This document shows, one piece after another, positions 54,270 to 64,000 of a DNA stretch of 64,000 nt (the first letter of the stretch is position 1; each line of letters begins with the position of its first letter). The DNA is from Sepioteuthis lessoniana (taxonomy: Eukaryota > Mollusca > Cephalopoda > Myopsida > Loliginidae). The stretch is from NCBI GenBank assembly GCA_963585895.1, contig OY757911.1:87875275-87939274 (forward strand). Reading direction: 5' to 3'. A model generated the notes under the pieces. It searched no databases, had not been told where the DNA came from, and saw only the letters and a list, made by a program, of their open reading frames with translations. Position numbers and translations under genes: made by a program.

Positions 54270-55010
54270 TAATAATAACTGTAAATTATTTGTATTAAAA
54301 ATAATAAGGATTATTAAAAATAATAAGGATTATTGTTAGTTACTTGAAACCATGTAACTCTGAGCAATCAAATGACTCTTATTGAATAAAAATAATTACT
54401 GGAAACCATATAATTATAAATATTAAATAGTAAGTATAAATGTATAATGAACACAATTCTCTAACCTCAGCATAGAATAACACGAGAAAAGTTTGTATGC
54501 CTTTAAAATCAATCAATCTGAATTGGTAAACTTTATTCATGATATTATTTTGAATATTAGTCTGTTCTCTATACTATTATGCAAAAGTTTATGTGTCTGT
54601 GAATCACAGCCAAACAAAGTTCCAGATATCTGACATTTTTTTGGCATAGATATTTACTTGAACAGGAGATCTGCAATAGACTGTGCAAAATTGACCTATG
54701 ACATTATTTGATGTCACTGGAAATCATGAAAATTCAAGATGTGCCATTTCTGTCCAAGCATAATGAAATAGTGACATTGATATGAAGTACAAAAATGCTT
54801 TTGACTTCATAAATGGGGTAGGGAGTGAATGAGATTAGATCCATGTTTTTTAAATATTGGTTGTTTACAAGTAACTAGTGAAAAAAACATAACATTTGTC
54901 AAAAGATGGGAGAAATTTGTACAAAGAGGCTATTAGAAATTAATAAGATGTTTTGTTCGTTTAAAATTCTTTTACTTGTGTATTTACATTATGTTTATAT
55001 TTCTGTTCCA
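54270..55010. other. AT-rich intron sequence
   Basis: Short direct repeats of 'aataataaggattattaa' at 54299-54335. Nothing else recognised. Confidence 0.5.
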
Positions 55011-55014
55011 TAAA

Positions 55015-55115
55015 TCTTTCTGGTGTAATGGCTAAAGTACAGGACTGCAGCTTCTAAATAAGCAAGTTCAAGCTCCAGTCATGTTATTACATTCACTTTT
55101 GGACTAAAGAAACCA
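55015..55115 (+). repeat. tRNA-derived SINE, family D
   Basis: 'tctggtgtaatggctaaagt' and 'acaggactgcagcttctaaa', then B-box-like gcaagttcaagctccag and 'cattcacttttggac'. Confidence 0.55.
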
Positions 55116-55258
55116 AACCAAATAAGTCTTTCTAAAAATGTTTCAGAATATTTTCATTAAAACATTTTTATATCTTATCATATTTTTGGAGTGATACCAA
55201 GTATTTTTATGTGTAAAGTATTTGATTAATAAAGTCTTTAAAAATTTAAATCTAACAG

Positions 55259-55309
55259 ATGATCTAAATACAGGACCAGTGAAAGCGAAGCCAAGAGGTG
55301 ACAAATTAG
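55259..55309 (+). CDS. Unidentified membrane protein, exon 4
   Basis: 51 nt, phase 1 in and out (acceptor tctaacag, donor GTAAGT), encoding DDLNTGPVKAKPRGDKL. It is a polar linker. The identity of the protein remains open. Confidence 0.6.
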
Positions 55310-55559
55310 GTAAGTAAATTTGTTTGTTGTGGTGACATTGCCAAAGAATTAAAATTCTGTAAACAAAAATAGAATTGCAACACCTTTTATAATCAAAAAT
55401 AAAATTTACAAGTTTTCTTGGTCCCACTCGAGATTCAAACATGGGTATATCCTCGATCTTATTATCACTTGGAAAAAAGATCTTTAAAGGTATCTCCATG
55501 AAAACCAAGCTTAGTGTCTATGAAGCTTGTATTTTATTTGTCCTTTTATTCTCTTTGGA

Positions 55560-56340
55560 GATTTGGACTACATATTACTGTTCCTTCTAGCTTGTCCTAG
55601 GAGGATCATAAACATTGAATGACAATCTCTAACACCAGAAACCACTGGTCTCCAGTGAGTTGATACATCCAGTACTGAGATACTCCTCATTTATAATCAG
55701 ATGTGGTAGGCTGGGAACTTTGCCAGGATGGAGGATGTTAGGTTACCAAGCAGTTTTTCTATGGAAAGATGCAACACAGTAGATGTACAAAACATAAACC
55801 TAAGAAACGTTTTAAGGATATCATCAAAAATAACCCCAGGGCCCTCTGTATAGACATTGGAGACTGGGAACGGATGATGGTAAATCAATCAACAGGGAAG
55901 AAAATAATTTACGAAAACTGTAAAGCATTTGAAGCTCAGAGAATCAAACACTTCAGTATGAAACAAGCACTTTGGAAAAAGAACTTTACCTTGGTCTGAC
56001 ACTTTAAAGCTTGACAATATTTGTAACATCTGTAGTATAGTCTTTGTCCAAAGCCAGATATGATTATCATATTAGAATCATGACCACAAAGTCTCACTTT
56101 ACAAAATCTTTCAGCAGCAACCTACAGAGTACTTGTATCAAATCTGTGACAAAGTATGTAGATCTGTCAGTTTGAGAAGTCGTATGAGAGTGTACCAAGC
56201 TAATGTCAATGGAAAAGGCAGCTAACTCATTTGTCACATATGCAATTGGGTTTCCAAGTATGTATTTGACTGGAGGAGTCACATATGCTCCCAAGAGTAC
56301 TCTTAGTGAAATAAGGAGATGGCTTTTTCTGCAAAAAAGT
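55560..56340 (+). mobile_element. 3' end of an RTE-like LINE (decayed)
   Basis: The + strand reads 'QMWWAGNFARMEDVRLPSSF' (about 55698-55760), then 'KKRFKDIIKNNPRALCIDIG' and DWERMMVNQ (55805-55890). These are the W.GH..RM and RFKD.lK..L…..WE..A.DR blocks that close RTE-type polyproteins. A broken cysteine-rich tail follows (about 56120-56270). The frame is damaged. Confidence 0.65.
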
Positions 56341-56373
56341 GGCACCCATATATATGTATATATATATATATAT

Positions 56374-56737
56374 TGAAGTAGAAAAAAAAATTCTTTCTTG
56401 AGGTGGGGGTCTACAATCAAGTTCTTAGTAGCAGATTAATCTTTCTTCTCCTCTTTTTACTCTTCCTTTCTGTTTCGCTTAGTCCTCTGTACATCTCTAA
56501 CGCATCAAACCAAGAGAGAAAAACGCCTCCATTCTCCCCCCCCCTAAACCCGCTATTTATGCATTTGTCAAGGGGAGCCAAAATTTACATACATGACTCG
56601 ACTCTCTCGACACAAGACATCCTTTCATATAAATTCAGGTTTTGAAAGCAGGTAGATTTTTCCTTATAAGACATCTGCAAGCAAGACACATGGGATCACT
56701 TAGGATCATGAGTTAAATTGTTTTACCCTTTACTACA
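56374..56737 (-). repeat. 3' LTR (364 bp)
   Basis: On the + strand it starts TGAAGTAG and ends CACTACA-like (tactaca). It shares 'cagattaatctttcttctcc', 'catcaa.ccaagaga', 'gctatttatgca..tgtcaag' and 'gacatctgcaagcaagacaca' with the other LTR. Confidence 0.8.
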
Positions 56738-59223
56738 CTCTTCCTTGATCTCATGATGACAAAGACTACAGCCGGGGGCTAGCCACTTGCACCAGCTACT
56801 TCTCCGAAGGGGAACAAAACCTCATCTGACAAACTGTCAAAGGATCATCCTTCTGGCTGCCAGTGTTTGGGGAATCATCCTGCAATGTCATTCCGTCTTC
56901 AGATGATCCATCATCAGGCTCCCCTAGCGTGGTTGATCCCAAGTTAACTAATCGCTCACTCTCTTCTAAATCACTGTCCATGTCCAGATGATGATTTCAA
57001 CCCCATAAATGGATGCAGGTCCTTCACATGGCATGGGATTCCATCAATTTGTACTGACTGTAGACTGTTAACTTAGGTTACATGGCCCATCTTAAACTTG
57101 ATCATACACCTTCCATGCAGAGTTTAACCCAGACAATGTCCTCCACTCCATAGGCTCTTTGAATATTTTATGATTCAATTGGAGGGGATGGCATTGATGC
57201 CACATACTTGGATATGGTACCTATGAAGTGCATCGTCTGGAGTTGTGGCAGGTGAGTGGCTGTCTTTAGGTGTGATGTTATACTAATAGACCACCTCTGG
57301 TATAGAGCACTGCTTTCTGGCCACAATAATTTGATGCTTCTGTAACTCCTTTCTACTATGCCATTTCTGGCAGGTGCATAGGGACTTCCCCTCCCCTACC
57401 TCCATCAAATAGTACTGTTCTCTACACCCAGACCTTCAAGCCCAGCACCTTAGTTCCATCTTCCATTTTCTCCAGATCCTTTCAAGTAAATCTATAGTCT
57501 TATTGGTGCCCTCTCACACATGTGGCAGAAACCAAGCTTTCATTGATGTAAATGTTATCAAGGTAAATTGACATGGTGTTTTTAATTGCTCTGTCTTGGA
57601 CATCAGAGTCAATTATAGATCACATAATAACCCAGCCATGTGAGATAGTACCTCTGACCCTTAAGCATCACAATTTGATTAGGCCACAGGGCCTTGTCAA
57701 CATGTATCTGCAGATACGCTTTTCTTAAATCAAGCAGAGACACGTTGGTTCCTTGTCATCACCATTCTCACATTTGTGCACTTACCTCTGAATTAGTGGT
57801 ATACAAGTCCATGAAACCATTTAACTCTAGTCAAGCACGAGATGGATTTTCTGTTTGTTCTTTTGAATAACTGCCATTAATGGAATCAAACACTTAGGTG
57901 GGCTGAGTTCATCTTCGGGATATGGCAGCATAACTGGTGCTCCCTCTTATATTTGTTATGGGTGAGGTTGAGCACTGCACATTCTGACACTATTTTTTAG
58001 CATACAGAAGTTTGATCATTTGCCCATTCCCAGGAGGCAGTCCATACCCTCTTATGAGAATCAAATTTTGCACTAAAATCAGGTTCATCAATGGAAATGG
58101 CAGCACACCAAGGTATCTCCCTCAAGAAAGTGTATTTTGCTTAACCTAGTTATGTGCACCCTGCCAAGCTCTCTGATGGTGCCAATCCCAAGTTGAAGGT
58201 CAAATCCAAGTAGTTGTCTCTCTACAATCAGGGCATCAGTGTGCATGGGTTCAGCAATACCAATGTCCAGCTTAATTCTGCCATATCCATGACATTTCAG
58301 GGTCCTTTCATCAACTGTTAGCACATTCCGCAAAAGTACCATAAATGCTTGCTCATCAGTGTCTGCAAGCAGCCAGAGTCTACTAAGGCCATGCATTCAT
58401 ATCCATCTACATACACCTGGGAGGCAGCGCTGTATCTTTTATTAGCTTGGGGAGGAGGCTGATGCTGAGGTTCGCTTCCCTGAGTCATTTCTCTGGCACT
58501 CTGATGAGGTGTGTCCAGTCCTACTGCACTGAAAACACCGTATTTCTCGGTAGAACCTTCATGTTTGGTTAATTGTCCTCTTTGAGTGACCCTACCTGCA
58601 GTCTTTGACCAGGTGTTTTGGGCCAGAGGACTTAAAGTAAATGATTCTGTCTTAGGTGCATCAACATCATCATGAATTTGAGCGGATCTGGTGATCAACC
58701 CCTTTGATTTTTTTTGTCATCAATCATAACAACCTGGGCTCAAATCAGAATCTGATCCAAGGTCATGGCGTCCATTCTGGCCAATGCCTGGAGTAGCTCT
58801 CTGACTTGTGGCAGTCTCGAAACAAATGCGCATGCCATCCACCTCTCAGGCAGCAACTCTTCAACCAGCAGAGCCAAACGTTTTAGTTCCACCAAAAACT
58901 CAAACACATTGTGCAAAGTTGTCATGTTGTAAATTGTTCAAAAGTATTGAACTGATCTATTGTGTTTGTGGTGACACGGGCCTGTTTGATCTACTCTGCA
59001 TCAGACCTCTGTTCTTTATTCAGCTGATGGTACACAGTGAGAACCCCAGCTCATAGTCACAGTGTTAGTACTCTTTCAACTCACATAATTCACATACCAA
59101 CTCCACATTTTCAACCTACTCCACAATTGGTAGATCAGTTGCAGCACCACTAAATTTGGGGATTAGCTGTATGTCAAGTCCTCAATCCACCATCTTTGTA
59201 GACAGAGAAATGCTGAAATAACT

Positions 59224-59569
59224 TGAAGTAAAAAAAAAAAAAAATTTTTTTTAAATTCTTTGTTTAGGGGCGGTCAATAATCAAGTCCATCGCTTACTAA
59301 CAGATTAATCTTTCTTCTCCTTCTCTTCTTTTCCTCTTCCTTTCTGTCTTGTCTAGTACTCCGTCTGTCTCTAAAGCATCAAGCCAAGAGATAGAAACTT
59401 CTCAATACCCCTCCCCATGAATCTGCTATTTATGCACATGTCAAGAGAAGCTGAAATTTACATACGTGACTCTTGCTGACACTAGATATACTTTCACATA
59501 AATTCATCGGACATCTGCAGGCAAGACACATACAGGATCACAAAGTACTTCATTTTGCCTTTCACTACA
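59224..59569 (-). repeat. 5' LTR (346 bp)
   Basis: Partner of 56374-56737. It starts TGAAGTA and ends TCACTACA on the + strand. It is followed by tatat. Confidence 0.8.
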
Positions 59570-59719
59570 TATATATATTGAGTGTACATTTTTTTGGACT
59601 GCTCTGTATTCATATTTTTGGTCTCTGAGTTTTAATACTGTTGAGTTTGGTGATGAATAACGTATAATAATATCTGTTTTAATTGTATAATGTTTTTTCA
59701 GTAGCTCTTCAATTTCCTT

Positions 59720-61149
59720 CTTGTATTCACTTTAGTCATTTCCCAGGAAGTTTGTAACTACTGACTTCAGTGACTGCCAGATTGACAGTTCAGCTTCACT
59801 CATTACTTTGTTAATTATTGGGTTCTTCATGAGTTCTCTTATTTTAGGGCTGTCAAATATACTAGCCTTGAGTTTCACCATGCTTATCCATGGGAACTTC
59901 TCCAGGAGGAAAGCAAAACCACTGACTTCTCTGCCCATTGCCATTCTTCATTACTCCTAACTTGGTATGGAAGCAGTATTTTGTTCAGTTCAACCAAAAG
60001 GTGAGACTGAACATTATGTGAGCCAGGTTTTAACCCTTGTTTTAATGGCCACTCTTGTCAGATATAATGTTGGTCATCGGCCCAGCTGTTCCAGTGACTC
60101 AGATAACAAGGATACTTTATGTATCCACCTTGGAGCCCTTGGACCAGACCAACCACTTTAAAATCTCCACTGATCAACTATTTGTGTTCCTGGTAGTTAA
60201 CAGCAGACAGCAAATGATCCATTCTTTTGTGAATTTCCTTCATTTGTAATAAATGCCCAATAGGGATATATGAAAAACTATTCTTGTTGTGTAGAAGAAC
60301 TGCTTTGAGACTTCTCCTAGATGAGCCAATAAAAAGTCTCCATTCTATAGCATTATACTCTAAATCCTTTGATTTGATCAATCCAGCAATGATGTTGCAA
60401 TAAAACAATGAGGACTTATCCTGGAATGTGAAAAACTGTCTTAATTCTCTCTCACAGTCTCAATACCAGTTGAATGTTGTCCTTGGTGCCAACAAATGTT
60501 TCTCTTTGAGACGTAAACCCAGCAGCTGAGCAGACTTCTTTGAAAGGTTCAGGTCTCATGTCAAGTCATTGAATTCTGCTTGTGACAAGGCTAGTCATTC
60601 TCTTCTGGCTTGTATGGATCATCCTCAAGCTATAACAGTTATATCACTATGTTGGAATCAGAGCTATATTCCATGTTACCATCTGGCTCAGGAACAAGAA
60701 GGTTTGGGCCATGAGTGATTGGTTTTATGGTGGAAGGATTATCGGGGTATTGGATATGGTGCTTGTTATGATTTATTCCTTTTAAATTTATCATGCAGAA
60801 ATAGCAGTCTGTAATGTGATCTTTTCCTTCCTTCCAGACCATTGGAATGGCAAATGGCATTCTTTTCCTTTTATTATTCCTCCAATCCCTCAAGTTCTCC
60901 ACACGTTTTATTGCAAACATGGGGAACGAATGGCTTATCCTGATCCCTCTTGTTTGACTCCAAAGTAATTGCTATTGCTTTCTTCCCAAAGTCAGTGATT
61001 TTTACTTGACAATTAGGAAGAAGCACATTACCATAGATATAACAGGACCCATCAAGATTATTCTTACACTTACAATCCATTCTTACCGGAATACAAATGA
61101 CAAGCTGAAAAGAGAAAAAATAAATCAGCACTCGGCTCATCATTGACAC
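59720..61149 (-). pseudogene. Relic of a multicopy protein family of unknown function (copy 2)
   Basis: On the - strand the cysteine-rich start (DCKCKNNLDGSCYIYGN, about 61000-61075) is followed by 'KRDQDKPFVPHVC' (about 60910-60945). After a frame change, 'LRDWRNNKRKRMPFAIPMVW' and KEGKDHITDCYFC come (about 60770-60895), with 'IQYPDNPSTIKPITHGPNLL' after that. Further on are 'EWRLFIGSSRRSLKAVLLHN' (about 60280-60345), 'SYIPIGHLLQMKEI', and at 59732-59944 'KASIFDSPKIRELMKNPIIN'. This is the same family as 46560-47125 but includes the central and C-terminal blocks. Damaged by stops and frame changes. Confidence 0.65.
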
Positions 61150-61643
61150 TTGACACAGTACATTAAAATCATTTTAAGCTGAGGGATAAGCCCCACTCCC
61201 TTTAGGTATGTGGGTGTTAGCAAGTAGGATGGTACACTGTGGTTAAGTACACATACAACATTATATGTTTAACTAAACATCAGGCACCCACATTTAGCTG
61301 TAACAAGTATAGTCCACAGGCTTTTGAATAAATGTTATTATTGTGTACAACTTGTCGTGAAGTATTCAAGCACATCTTAAAAACCAGATCTGAGAAAACA
61401 CAATGAATGGTATTTTTGAATTTGGCATTAAATGGCAATCATATATCACTTGATAATCCTTTGATCTTTAAAAAAAATTTTTAATGCAAGCCAGTGTTAT
61501 CTGAGATGATGACTGTAAGTGACATTCATATTTTATTCTATTATAGATTAAGTATCAGTAATATCTACATACCATACTTTTTTCTACATAGTATTTTTAT
61601 TCTTTGTCATCTTTTGTATTATATGACTTTTTTCTTTCTTTAG
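61150..61643. other. AT-rich intron sequence
   Basis: No element recognised. It ends with the acceptor ctttctttag before exon 5. Confidence 0.5.
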
Positions 61644-61769
61644 TGGCATTTTTGCCTTGGTTGGTTTCCCAGCGTGCTGATCACTGGAACTTATTGCGAC
61701 TGGCTGAATCAGAGAGTCGTATTGGCCGTATAATTGGCATAGATAAATTGACCCGGGAGAATTGGCAAG
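61644..61769 (+). CDS. Unidentified membrane protein, exon 5 (last in window)
   Basis: 126 nt, phase 1 in and out (donor GTATGT). It encodes AFLPWLVSQRADHWNLLRLA then ESESRIGRIIGIDKLTRENWQ, a likely helical repeat. The assembled start (about 157 codons over five exons) is a short basic N-terminus, one membrane span, a polar linker and a helical region. The layout loosely recalls the mitochondrial protein SERAC1 (N-terminal membrane segment, then a helical region with R..A…L…..W.D), but the resemblance is weak and the linker is shorter. I leave the gene unnamed. The rest lies beyond the window. Confidence 0.7.
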
Positions 61770-62311
61770 GTATGTCTACTGACTGTTGATCTTTGTCTAA
61801 AGATTGACTATTTCCTATTATAGATTGGGCAAATTAGAACAGTGAGTATCAACTAAATCATTGCTATTTTGTAAAATTATTTCATAAGAAGAAAGTTAAG
61901 TATTGTTTTTTTTTTATTTCAAGTCTCCTACTATAAAAACTGATTAACTAAATATCTCAACAATGTTAAATATGCACCTCAACTCTGTCGGTACTGATTT
62001 AAGAAGTACAGGATACATCAGTTTTTTTTTTGGGGGGGGGTCTGTAAATATAGGAAAAGATGGATTACACATCAAATAAAACTGTATTTGAAAACAAATT
62101 GGTACACCTGATCTTGTGAATCCTTCAATAAATCCAGCATTTATATCAATAGCTGCTTCAATATGGGGTCAGAAGTGTTGATGTAACTGAATTATATGAT
62201 CTTTATCAATTTTGGACATAGTGATGGTCATTGCAGACTTGAGAGATTGTATGGCATTATAGAGCTGTTGATTGACCTTTCTCTCAACTATGCCCCATAT
62301 GTCATTGTACA

Positions 62312-62450
62312 GTGGTAAGTGAGGCATAGTGGCTAAAGTGCGAGACTGTAATATCTTTGAACTCCAGTTGCATTAGTGCATTTACTTTTGGACTATTGTC
62401 CCTGGGAAAAGTATGAATCCTTTTATCTCTCCAGCTATGGGTTAATTTAT
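62312..62450 (+). repeat. tRNA-derived SINE, family D/A-like
   Basis: 'aggcatagtggctaaagtgcg', 'actgtaatatctttgaactcc' and 'tttacttttggac', then the A-type body 'ctgggaaaagtatgaatcc..ctccagctatgggtt'. The head is D-type and the body A-type, so D and A may share a body. Confidence 0.55.
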
Positions 62451-63345
62451 GCTGTCCTTCTACAAGGATGGCTTTGGCAATAAATTATCCATAAAGGTTG
62501 ATATGCCATTAAGCAAAGAACCCAACTGAAACCAGTTTTGAACTAGGAGACCATGTATCTGGGAGAACATGATCATGGAGGTTGGCATGCATACATGCTT
62601 GAGTTGTCCTAACCTTATGAGATGGTGCAGAGTCATGTTGGAAGATGTATGTTTTCCTATTGTATTCTCTGTTTATCCAGGGCTTCACAACTTTTTCCAA
62701 CACCTCTGGGTAGACAGTGGCATTGACTCTTAAGCCAGATAAAAAACAAGTGAGGAGGCATGACATCTTGTTCATTGCTGATGACTCCTAGAACCATCAC
62801 AGTAACTGGAAAGTTAGTATGCATGAACGTTAGAACTTCATTCAGGTCTCTGCAAAACCATCTGTCATTCCTTCAGTTTACCTTTTGGTCCTGATCTAAG
62901 TTTTTCTCATCAGAGAAAAATCAAATCATCCCATTATCCTGGTGTTTTAACTTGCTTAACAAGTGCTTTATATGGATCAAATTATTCTCTTGTCACATTT
63001 GCATAAATTGACCCCTCCACATCTTATTGAACTTGTCTACATACGCAATTCTTCTAATGGTGCATTTCAAAACCTTGAGGGCCTTTGCAATGGCTCTGAT
63101 GGACTTTCTGGAGTTTTTATCAATTATTTCTTGGGATTTTCATAGACATTTATGTGTTGTGATGGTATTAGGACCCTATGCATGCATTTTGTGTTTAACA
63201 GCTTTTAGCTCCTTTTAAACTTTGACAATGAAAGATCAGACAAGTTTCAGGAAGCAGGCCATCTTTGTATCACTATATGATGCTTTTAAAGTAATGATTA
63301 CAGCATGCCTTTTCATTTATTGAATCAACCTGATGTGTGACCTTA
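62451..63345 (-). pseudogene. Mariner-like transposase relic
   Basis: The - strand ORF 62509-62775 reads 'FLSGLRVNATVYPEVLEKVV', 'KPWINREYNRKTYIFQHDSA' (catalytic D in FQ.DSAPSHK) and 'CMHANLHDHVLPDTWSPSSK', corresponding to the C-terminal catalytic part. Upstream (63.2-62.8 kb) further decayed text includes a 'FFSDEKNLDQDQKVN'-like block (first D). Frames are broken. No terminal repeats were found. Confidence 0.7.
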
Positions 63346-63514
63346 TCTGAATAGTAAAGAAAAAAAAAAATTTAGAAGAAAGTTAAAACCCTTGAAAGAG
63401 GTGTCATCAAAAAAACTATCACCCAGTATTATCACTAAATTTGAATCCAATATTATTTTGTGCTGTTTTCCTCAGCAATATTACAATCTGGGATTTTTTG
63501 CCTGTCAGTCAGGT

Positions 63515-63740
63515 TTAGAATAGCTCAGCATTATCCTCTGCAGAAAGGTAAGACTCAATCCCCACTAAAAAAAAGAGGAGTGTTCTAGACATAACAATAA
63601 ATTGCATCTGATGGTGAGGTTACACTTCTGGAGCTCTTAAGAGTGTGAAATATTCCTTTATTGCCATTATTTCCAGGATCCCATCTGTGAGTTAAATAGA
63701 TCTTTTTGAAAATTATTACCATTGGATTGGAATACTTGAA
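63515..63740 (+). repeat. Interspersed repeat family C
   Basis: 'gcattatcctctgcagaaaggtaagac', 'gttctagacataacaataaattgc' and 'atctgatggtgaggttacacttctggagctc', then 'ttgccattatttccagg' and 'tgagttaaatagatctttttga'. Confidence 0.6.
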
Positions 63741-64000
63741 ACCATATAACTGTGTGCAACCAAATGATGATTATTTTTAGATTGGAAGAGTTACTTTAAA
63801 CCATATAGTTATGCAAATTATTTATCTTAAATAGGAACAATTGATACCACATAAATCTTTGTAAACAAATGACTATTATCGACAAATGAAAGAAAGTTTA
63901 ATTAAAAAAAATGATTGCAACAGAATGTTGGAAAAATAAATATTTATGATTATAATTAAATATTTACAAATTAATCAAATTTCAGCATTTAATAACTCAT

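Larger units (their letters stand above)
56374..59569 (-). mobile_element. Gypsy-type LTR retrotransposon with both LTRs and TATAT target duplication
   Basis: The LTRs (56374-56737 and 59224-59569) face each other as direct repeats. TATAT stands on both outer sides (56369-56373 and 59570-59574). The interior reads on the - strand. Gag: 'ELLPERWMACAFVSRLPQVR' with ELLQALARMDAMTLDQIL (58740-58870). Protease-like: CMALVDSGCLQTLMSKHL (about 58345-58400). RT traces: LRKAYLQIHVD near 57.7 kb. Integrase trace: YAPARNGIVERSYRSIKLLW near 57.34 kb. There are many stops. The interior is about 2.5 kb, so large parts of pol are deleted. Confidence 0.82.

Noticed and set aside
1..64000. CRISPR arrays, operons, phage or plasmid functions
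   Set aside because: The direct repeats found are SINEs, LTRs and satellites. Spliced genes and retrotransposons show that the DNA is an animal nuclear genome.

Overview
The window is eukaryotic nuclear DNA from an invertebrate animal. It is AT-rich, its genes are split by long introns with GT/AG borders and T-rich acceptors, and most of the rest is transposon debris. A RIG-I-like receptor, several tRNA-derived SINE families, Ty3/gypsy relics, RTE-type LINE tails and Tc1/mariner elements point to a lophotrochozoan, most likely a mollusc and perhaps a cephalopod. The species assignment is inference. There is no operon structure, CRISPR array or bacterial feature.

Host genes. Two genes are supported by exon phase and reading frame, both on the + strand. 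(1) The 3' half of a RIG-I-like receptor occupies 507-16026 in four exons: pincer/linker region, helicase domain 2 with motifs V and VI, and a zinc-binding C-terminal regulatory domain. Its 5' half lies before the window. (2) The 5' end of a membrane-anchored protein has exons at 43880-44027, 44972-44999 (28 nt), 48124-48242, 55259-55309 and 61644-61769. It starts at an ATG behind an in-frame stop and runs off the right edge. I could not identify it firmly.

Repeats, left to right. 0.5-16 kb: receptor introns. Intron 3 holds a decayed gypsy pol, an LTR element with about 1-kb LTRs and a tRNA-Pro-like primer site, and two SINEs in tandem. 16-26 kb: SINEs, a minisatellite, a 1.43-kb insertion with a 5-bp target duplication, and an RTE-like LINE relic. 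26-36 kb: three or four gypsy-type elements abutting one another, two of them head to head and one internally deleted. 36-39.5 kb: a GC-rich block of successive tandem arrays (417, 45, 173 and 50 bp periods) ending in two LTR-terminus-like segments. 40-41.5 kb: two copies of a SINE with an intact tRNA-like acceptor stem. 46.6-47.1 and 59.7-61.1 kb: two relics of one multicopy protein family of unknown function. 48.4-53.9 kb: a Tc1-like element with Sleeping Beauty-style IR/DR ends, carrying three tandem 1.28-kb units, each separated by the same 29-bp sequence and each with a zinc-finger ORF. 55.6-56.3 kb: an RTE tail. 56.4-59.6 kb: a complete but decayed LTR retrotransposon with a 5-bp TATAT duplication. 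62.5-63.3 kb: a mariner-like relic.

The most unusual structure is the tandem 1.28-kb array. Its CCAAT/TATA promoter-like boxes end up about 500 bp upstream of the ATG of the neighbouring unit.
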